A stretch of DNA of 64,000 nucleotides from assembly GCA_025617375.2 (NCBI GenBank), contig JAMYGW020000001.1, positions 434,001 to 498,000 of the forward strand, written 5' to 3'. How positions within the stretch are numbered: the first letter of the stretch is position 1; every line of letters starts with the position of its first letter. Below are positions 56,667 to 64,000 of this stretch, in pieces. The DNA comes from Acarospora socialis (taxonomy: Eukaryota; Ascomycota; Lecanoromycetes; Acarosporales; Acarosporaceae). The notes below the pieces were generated by a model, which did not search any database, was not told the DNA's origin, and was given only the letters and a program-made list of their open reading frames with translations. The position numbers were made by a program, and so were the translations under genes.

Positions 56667-59600
56667 GTTGATTGCTGGTTGGGTTTGGATTGGGAGTCCG
56701 GTGAGATGTTTTGAGTGTTGATTGGAAGAGTTAATTGTTTGGAAGACTGATAGCTTGCTGGATGATGAGTGATATTGGGGGAGGAGGAGGACCCTTATAT
56801 AGCCATCTGAAGAGAACAGAATTCACCAGGTGAGGCTGGACAGTCTTGTCCGGGCCCATTGTCATGCCCACCTCGGCGAGACCGAACATCTGTTTCCGGC
56901 AGGAGAACCATATTCTTTCCAGGCCGGAGTCCAGACATGCATGCAGAACGAACTCAAATGGTGAGGAGGTTGTTGTGCAAACAGCAATGGGAGATGAGAG
57001 TAGAAACCCAGGAACCAACCATTGCATAGCTTCTAAGACATTCCACGGCTCATTTCTTCATGATGTAAGCACCGACCGGCAATGAGGTACAGTTGATTCC
57101 CTTCTGCATCTCGGTACTGCAGAATCCTATCTGTGTTGTGGTGGCAACGAGTGAGTTGTGGATGTTCAGCCATCCACATCAAAGTGCAATGTTCAAAGGT
57201 TTTTGGATTGCAGTTGCAACAGAGTCGGATGAACAGCCGAATCGAGGCAATGGGTCTTCCACCATCATGCGTAGTTGGTGTCTGCGATATACCCTGCCCA
57301 AGGAAATAGTGGTCAATCAACAACAGCCTGTCAAAAAACAAGCCACTCCGGCATCTCTTTGCCCTCTTGTTGGTTGTTCACCTAATCCGTTGCTTGGATG
57401 AACTTTATCGGTACAAGTTGGTTGAGGGTGGCTTTGATTGAGAGCCAAAATGATGTCTCGGCCGACCAATGACGTGCCTGAACCCTAATGGCCTGCCGTT
57501 TATGACCCCTGAGAGACCCTACCTTTTCCATCAAGCCCTCAATCAGGAAAGTTCAGATCTACCGATTTGCGGCATTGGCACCATCGGCCAAGAAGGTGCT
57601 GAAAGCGGATTGTATGCCTCCCTACCTCAGCCGTTAAACTGAGGAAAGAGCGCTTGTGAGAAGTATGTTCTTTAGGCGCCTGACTTGGTGGATGGCTGTG
57701 CCTAACGTTTCAAGTCAAGTAACATTCAGTTGTCAACACAGTTCCCCGCCTGAGAGTAGTTCTCAATGCTACAACTTGCTTCTGTGGCAGCAATGTGTAG
57801 AAGATCAGCTATGATTAGCACGTCCATATTTCTTGTTATGCACAACAGACCTCCCAGGACCCTGACAGATCCTGTAGATCTCAACTTCGGGACAAAAGAT
57901 CCCTAGCTGTCAAGTGATAGCTAATGGCCCGAGCCGCGAGCGCCGCTTCTCAGACCAAGACGGTGCCCTGTTTGGCGGGAAGCGGTAAGAATCGGCAAGA
58001 AATGGCAACATTGTGGCTTGCATCAAAACCCTTCTAAACGCGGATATAGCTCAAGAAGTCGGTAGGATTCGTGGTCTAGTAAAGGACAATTTGGAGGCCG
58101 CTCACCACATGTGGCTCCGATCCATCAGAAGAGTGATGACGGACCAGCCTACGACGAGCTGTAGTCCGGACAATACTGCGCATTTCATGACATCGGCGGC
58201 GCGATCGAACGTGCCACGAGGGCAGTGACATTCCACAGCTGTGTCAGTTGGACTTCCTCTTTCATGCATCGACCGGCTGTCACAACCCTGCTCGTCGGTA
58301 TTTGGGAAAGAGGATAATGCCGTGGAGTGAAAAGTGTCGGGTGAGAGAGCATCTTGATCACGTTGTAATGCTTCAGCCATCCGGCGACAGTGCATTGCAT
58401 GATGTTGTGTGTGCCATGTATCTTGTGTGAGTGAGATGAAAATGCAGAGTGCACGGCTGAAAGTCATTTTCTGCCCGAGTTGATCTTGCATGCCAAAATT
58501 CCCCACACCTGCACAGCATGTCAAGATTGCATGGATCACGATGATAGAAACTGCCAATGGCGTTGCACCCAGGTACCTGCATGATCATTCAGCTACATCT
58601 GATTACGTGTGTGGGCCCTAGTTGTGTGCTCATTGCTCAACCTTTTAAATGTTGAGACCTAAGCCTGAGACCCGCGGACAAGTCACCTGCACAAAGGTAA
58701 TTCCCAGCATCGTTGATATCTCCATAGGAGAAGGCCATCGACACAGAGCCTTGGTATAACAGTATCATTCTTCCACACATGGGGTTCGGTATATGTAACC
58801 GTATCTACATACCATTGGACCGGGATAAAGGATTGACAGCTTATGCTTTCTCTGTGGCTTGAGATGTGAATGAAGAACAGGTAAAACCGGCCGATAATAA
58901 CTGACGCCTCATACATTGTAAGGTAAGTATGATCATTATTGACAACGTCATGGATTCTACATATATCAGTCGTTCCTTTTCCAATCCCGTGCCACACAGC
59001 CGCGAGGTTTCTGTCCACTACCTTGTGCTGCCGGATTCCTGCTTCCTCCTTCCTCCTTCCTCCTTCCGCGTTCCGCGTACCTGAATATATGCATTCTCAA
59101 GCCCTTTGATTTACCCTGTACTATAGGACAAGACGCTCTCAAGTGGTGCCAAATGGCATGCAGGACTGGGCCGAAGGCGGCGCAGCTACACATTCTCGTG
59201 ATGGGGGCCATTCCCTCATCACCTCTCGAGCGAAAACTCTTACTTCAGGCGCTCTGAGTGGATAATGAACTTCGAATAAGCACATCATCATTTAATTCCA
59301 GATATGCCGCTCACGCAACCTCAGGTACGTCACAGCTTCGACCACTGCGCGGAAACCTGAACAGACCCGGTGAATGCGTCCCGACCAAACTCTATGTCGG
59401 AAATTCTAGACCCTCTCACCAGAACGACTGCAAACAAAGTTCTTCCCGACAGGGAAGCTGACGCGTCGGCAATATACCACCACAGATGTGTCATACCACA
59501 GTCCAGGCTCATGGCATCCAGTCGGAGAGACCGATCCTGTAGAAAGGGGATCTTCAGATACCGCACTCTCCGCGAACTGGACCGCTACCTCGTGGGAACT

Positions 59601-60132
59601 GTGGCGAAGTCGGACTGTTGAGTGTGCTTGCGATCAATTCACGAGCACCTTGTAGAGCAGAAGAGTAAGAGATAAAGTAGGTAATTGATCAGCAACGATA
59701 ATGTAACTTCGTACAGCTCTGTATAGGTCATCTTATCGACCCCTCGGATCAAACAAGAGTGACTGTGATCAGATCAACCTTAGCACCACAACAACCATCA
59801 TAAGAAAATTGGGTATTATTGCTCCCTCCACGATTAGTTTCTCTGTCAGAGATCTTTAAAGTATACCGGATTTTTATCCACAATTATGTGTTGTTGCCAG
59901 AGTGCGAAGGAATGAGGATTTGATATTAGACTCGTCTTTTGTCATTAACACAGGATGTATCAAGTAGAAATATGCTCAAATGGCAGTTCTGGAAGGCAAC
60001 CTACAACGGGAATGAAGTGCTTAACCCTCGGTCGCGGACGGTAGGGCGGCGCCCACTCGGCGCCCGATCTGGAGTGACGCTCGTCAAATTCGAGATCCTT
60101 GAGCCGCAACGCCAACCAACCTCAACACCAAT
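56667..60132. other. Gene-poor spacer of 3.5 kb
   Basis: The proximal part should hold the hydrophobin promoter and the last few hundred bases the NOC3 promoter. Between them I find only short, unsupported frames and a TTCCTCC microsatellite near 59040-59068. No RNA gene or mobile element is evident. Confidence 0.5.
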
Positions 60133-62175
60133 ATGGCGCGAGCACCGGCACCGAAGCGACGACGGTTAAGCCCAAAGGTAGATCCTGCAGATGGAGAGGA
60201 TTCTCAGTTGAGTAGGGCAGATGAAGGGGGTGAAGTCAGTGTGGATAGTTTCTACAACAGAGCGGCACGATGGAATCTCGAGCAAGGGTATGAGCAGCGG
60301 CCCAGGAAATCCAAGGATCGCGAAAAGCAAAACACAAGGTTGCCCATCAAGACGGCGGATGGCAGGATAGAGCACTTGAAGGTAGTGGAGGGTGTTGATG
60401 AAGATGGGGACAGCTGGCTAGAGTCGCCTGACGAAGACGGTCAGGATGGGGATGTACCAGTCCGGGAAGTCGAAGAAGGACCAAAGATCTCACAGCGCCA
60501 GCAGATCCTTGAAGCAAAAGAAGAGTTGGCCAGAATCGCAAGCCTCCTCAACGAGGACCCGGAAGAACATATGGGATTGTTTCGCGCTCTTGCGAACATG
60601 GCGTCGTCGAAGAATGTCACCATCAAGAAGCTCGCTCTGGCAACCCAGCTGGCAGTCTACAAGGACGTGATTCCGGGTTATCGAATACGACCTCTGGCAG
60701 AAGATGACATGACTGAGAAAGTATCAAAGGAGGTTAGACGGCTTCGAGCATATGAGCAAGCACTCGTTGGCTCTTACCTAGCCTACATCAAACACCTAGC
60801 TAGGTTGGCCAAGCCTAGCAAAGGTGATGTTTGCGAGGTTTCGGCGAGCCTTACTACTGTCGCAACATCTTGCGCCTGTGCCCTGCTTTTAGCTGTTCCT
60901 CATTTCAACTTCCGAGGCGAGCTGCTGAAGTTACTCGTGAATAAGCTAAGCACGCTGAAGGTTGACGAAGACTTCATCAAATGTCGCGAAACTATCGAGA
61001 TGCTTTTCCACAAAGATGACGACGGAACCCCCTCGCTCGATGCCGTGGCGTTACTGACAAGGATGATGAAAGCACGTACTTGGCGTGTTGATGAGAGCGT
61101 GCTGAATACATTTTTACATCTTCGGCTACTCTCTGAATTTTCTGGCAGAGCGTCGCAAAATCGTATCGACAATTTGACAGACCAGGGTGGACTACGTGGG
61201 AAGAAGCTCAAGGAGAAGAGAGAGTTTAGGACTAAGAAGCAGCGAAAGCTTGTCAGGGAACGGAAGGGTATAGAGAAAGAATTCAAGGAGGCTGATGCAG
61301 CAGTCAGTCATGAAGAACGGGACCGTATGCAAGCCGAGACTCTGAAGCTAATTTTCGTAACGTACTTTCGGGTTTTGAAAGACAGGACGCCGCATCTGAT
61401 GGGCGCTGTCTTGGAAGGTCTTGCGAAATACGCCCATCTCATCAACCAGGACTTCTTCGGCGACCTTCTCGAAGCATTGAAAGACCTGATTGCCCAGGCC
61501 GACACGACCACATCCGACGGAGAAGATGGAGAGCAATCGAGCAGTCGGGGTTCAAGTCGCGAGGCCTTACTCTGCGTCATCACCGCGTTCGCGCTGCTGG
61601 AAGGACAGGACGCACACAAAGCAGCTACTTCCCTGAGTCTAGACCTCAGCTTCTTCGTCACCCACCTATACCGCACGTTGTACCCCTTGGCTCTGAATCC
61701 TGATCTTGAACTCAGCGCGAAGTCTTTACATCTTCCCGATCCCCATTCCCTACACACGGCATCATCGACAGCAAACAACAGGATCAACGTCCACACAACA
61801 ACTGTGCTACTTCTCCGGTGTCTGTCCTCCGTTCTCCTTCCTCAACTCGCCGTCCGAGCTGTCCCACCTTTGCGGGTCGCTGCTTTCTCCAAGCAACTGC
61901 TTACTTCCTCTCTCCATCTGCCCGAAAAGTCCTGCCTAGCTATACTTGGCCTGATGAATCGCGTCACGAAGGTACACCGGCAAAAGATTGCTGGGCTGTG
62001 GAATACGGAGGAGAGGAGGGGAGATGGGGTCTTTGATCCGCTGCGGGGTGAGGTGGAGGGCAGTAACCCATTCGCGAGCACCGTCTGGGAAGGGGAAATA
62101 TTGCGGAACCATTACTGCCCTGATGTCAGGGAGGCTGTTAAGGGCTTGGAGAGAAATATCGTGGATGTACATTGA
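60133..62175 (+). CDS. NOC3: Nucleolar complex-associated protein NOC3
   Basis: Nucleolar factor required for nuclear maturation and export of pre-60S ribosomes and, in yeast, for replication initiation. Single exon of 680 residues. The start MARAPAPKRRRLSPK is basic and nuclear-signal-like. The Noc3 domain follows: LNEDPEEHMGLFRALANMA, IKKLALATQLAVYKDVIPGY and RIRPL. A lysine-rich coiled stretch (KKLKEKREFRTKKQRKLVRE) follows near residue 360, then the C-terminal CBF/MAK21 domain with VLEGLAKYAHLINQDFFGDL. The family's helical repeats occupy most of the protein. A Ser-rich insertion lies near residue 465. It is the last intact gene before the AT-rich block. Confidence 0.9.
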   Translation: MARAPAPKRRRLSPKVDPADGEDSQLSRADEGGEVSVDSFYNRAARWNLEQGYEQRPRKSKDREKQNTRLPIKTADGRIEHLKVVEGVDEDGDSWLESPDEDGQDGDVPVREVEEGPKISQRQQILEAKEELARIASLLNEDPEEHMGLFRALANMASSKNVTIKKLALATQLAVYKDVIPGYRIRPLAEDDMTEKVSKEVRRLRAYEQALVGSYLAYIKHLARLAKPSKGDVCEVSASLTTVATSCACALLLAVPHFNFRGELLKLLVNKLSTLKVDEDFIKCRETIEMLFHKDDDGTPSLDAVALLTRMMKARTWRVDESVLNTFLHLRLLSEFSGRASQNRIDNLTDQGGLRGKKLKEKREFRTKKQRKLVRERKGIEKEFKEADAAVSHEERDRMQAETLKLIFVTYFRVLKDRTPHLMGAVLEGLAKYAHLINQDFFGDLLEALKDLIAQADTTTSDGEDGEQSSSRGSSREALLCVITAFALLEGQDAHKAATSLSLDLSFFVTHLYRTLYPLALNPDLELSAKSLHLPDPHSLHTASSTANNRINVHTTTVLLLRCLSSVLLPQLAVRAVPPLRVAAFSKQLLTSSLHLPEKSCLAILGLMNRVTKVHRQKIAGLWNTEERRGDGVFDPLRGEVEGSNPFASTVWEGEILRNHYCPDVREAVKGLERNIVDVH

Positions 62176-62209
62176 TTAATCTTATAGAAAAGCCGACGAT
62201 TCTATCGGG

Positions 62210-64000
62210 CTCATGAAGTTGATTTTTGTTGGAATTAGGAGGCTCTTTAGGAGTTCAACCCTATCCGGCCTAGTGTCGGAATCTTCCGTGTCATGTGATA
62301 TCACTTAGTCATCACACACAAAGTTATCCTTTGTGTATTCTAGTCTTCTAGATAATTAAGACATCTAATATCAAGCAATAGAAATGTTTCAATTTCAACA
62401 GATTATGAGTTTAGCTTTCTGTCTTATCTAAAATGTTTTCTTATCTTCAATTAATCTTGCTGTTGTCATTTCAACAGCATTTTTTTCATTTTGATAGTCT
62501 ATCTGAGTACTTTCTCAAATGACTCTTTTATCATCTTAATATTCTTGAATGATGTTCTTCTTTTTCATCTTTTCAATAATTTATGTGTTTTGATGTTCAT
62601 TCTGCAGAAATAATTCACATAATCATGACTTTCTTAAACAGCACTTTCAACTTTTCATATTTTACTGATGCTGATAACTATGTCTCATGAATTATTAATG
62701 TTAAATTTGTTCTTATGAACAAAAATTTATAAACTGTTGTTTCTGACACTTTCTTTAAACTTATTATTATATCTGAAGCAGTCAACAATCTGAACTCAAA
62801 ATTCTCATTAAAATACATTATCTGAAGTAGAGAAAACAACAGAATATGTGTTATTATAGTTTTTTTTTGTTAAAATAATTCTAAAAACTTCATTCAAGAT
62901 TTATCTGTTTATTAGATGTGATTAAAACTGAAGAAGTTGTATAAAATTTAAGAATTCAATATTAAATATCTCATATTCACTATATTTCTTAATCATCATT
63001 ATAACATCTTCAAGTTCATTAAGAACTATATTGATCAACTTAAGACTTTGTCATGACATTTAAAAAAAATGAATTTTATTTTTTCAAACTAAATTATACT
63101 CACAGTTCTTCTTAACAATCTGAGTTCTACTTTCAATGTTTTTGTTACAATTAAATGTCAATTTATTTGAGTTGTTACTTTTATCTTTGATACTCTTGTC
63201 ATCAAACTTATTAATGAGACTAAAATGAAGAATAACAAGATCTCAGTGATCATAAATTTTTGAGACAAAAACTTGAATTTAATCTTTAAATTGAATTTCA
63301 AATCAATATTGTCATCTCTTTACACTCACTGCAAGAAGACTGATCATGAGAAACATAACTGTTTTCTTAAATATCTTTATAAAAAGAAGAAATTTAATAT
63401 GATTAAGTTTGCTAAGCAAAAAAACAAGAACAAAGACAAAATGATTAAGTTATTCACTTCATTCAAGTCTAATAATAACAATATTACAATTCTTAACTTT
63501 ATAACTCACATCAACAAACTCAATTCTGATACTTATGTTGTCAAGCTTTATTCTGAAGTTTATGTTTCTGAGCTTCATTTTGAAGTTTATAATGTCATTA
63601 AACTTCATTTTCATGCTTATATTATTGAGTCTTGTATCATAAACATATAAATAGTCAATACAGCAGTCTCTGATCACTTGTGCTCAATATATAAATTTTT
63701 TATTATTTATAAATTTATTGATAGATCTCTTCTTACAGTTAATGAAGCAACTAAGATTATAAAAAAGAATCAAGTTTCTCTATGTCTAGTTTGTTTTGAT
63801 GAAGATATATAAGAGATTATTCTCAATAATATTATGCACTTTCTTACTATCTCTGCAAATCTTATTTTCAATATTTGTATATGAATTAGAGACATCATAT
63901 TCAACATAAAGAATTACATTTTACATCATAATAACAGAATCATTGAATATGCATCTGAAGTTGATAACTTATTTTGATTACAATTTGATGATACATCTCA
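62210..64000. mobile_element. AT-rich block with decayed LTR-retroelement (copia-like) fossil
   Basis: Composition changes abruptly about 100-200 bp after NOC3 to conspicuously AT-rich DNA with few CpG. Within it, around 63270-63650 on the plus strand, a gag-like stretch with a zinc-knuckle-like trace (HCKKTDHEKHNC) is followed by a weak trace that could be the protease region, the order known in Ty1/copia elements. The copy is broken many times over and is not functional. It runs off the window edge, so LTRs and full length cannot be judged. The damage pattern fits RIP, implying an old insertion. Family assignment is tentative. Confidence 0.55.

Noticed and set aside
58102-58557. 151-codon minus-strand frame in the gene-poor spacer
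   Set aside because: There is no homology I recognise, no intron structure, and the composition is that of the surrounding non-coding DNA.
1-64000. CRISPR arrays, operons, ribosome binding sites, tRNA and rRNA genes
   Set aside because: The gene structure is eukaryotic. I saw no regularly spaced repeats and no cloverleaf-like tRNA or rRNA sequence on either strand, though a covariance-model scan was not possible.

Overview
The window reads as a stretch of a filamentous ascomycete (Pezizomycotina) nuclear genome. The main reasons are very short spliceosomal introns (about 45-75 nt, GT-AG, usually with a CTRAC-type branch site), dense gene packing on both strands, fungal-specific genes (class I hydrophobin, BUD4/anillin-like protein, PEX8, MRH4, POP3, DUF4243 relict), and a block of conspicuously AT-rich DNA at the right end that looks like repeat-induced-point-mutation (RIP) damage. 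I cannot name the species. All multi-exon models were built by eye from splice sites, reading-frame continuity and family motifs. In each complete model the summed exon length divides by three.

Layout. 0-8.3 kb: a giant USP34/USP9X-like ubiquitin protease on the minus strand, complete, with its stop codon at bases 7-9. 9.2-13.8 kb: housekeeping genes POP3 (RNase P/MRP), a TMEM170-like membrane protein and PEX8, which carries a C-terminal SKL peroxisomal signal. 14.7-22.6 kb: an accessory, secondary-metabolism-like block with an FAD monooxygenase, a UbiA prenyltransferase of the type found in fungal meroterpenoid clusters, a cytochrome P450 that may be damaged, and a clearly broken DUF4243 (questin oxidase/AflY-like) gene. 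A roughly 960-bp terminal-inverted-repeat element sits between the prenyltransferase and the P450. No polyketide synthase or terpene cyclase is visible, so this looks like a partial or decaying cluster.

23-30 kb: STE14-type isoprenylcysteine methyltransferase, an MGST3-like MAPEG protein, a GPI-anchored two-domain fasciclin protein, and a long protein of unknown function. 30.8-38 kb: mitochondrial DEAD-box helicase MRH4 and a BUD4-like PH-domain septation protein. 39.3-42 kb: two diverged tandem copies of an unrecognised unit of about 1.4 kb. 42.3-48.8 kb: H4K20 methyltransferase SET9, mitochondrial ribosomal protein uL14m, RNA polymerase II subunit RPB9, parvulin ESS1/PIN1 and an Hsp70/actin-fold (ASKHA)-like fungal protein. 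48.8-52 kb: gene-poor DNA with a partial internal duplication. 52-62.2 kb: NIP7, SRP72, a class I hydrophobin and NOC3, with gene-poor spacers. 62.2-64 kb: an AT-rich block holding a decayed LTR-retroelement fossil.

Functionally the housekeeping genes lean toward RNA and ribosome biology (POP3, NIP7, NOC3, SRP72, uL14m, RPB9, MRH4). The accessory interest lies in the 14.7-22.6 kb block, the tandem unit at 39-42 kb, and the AT-rich right edge.
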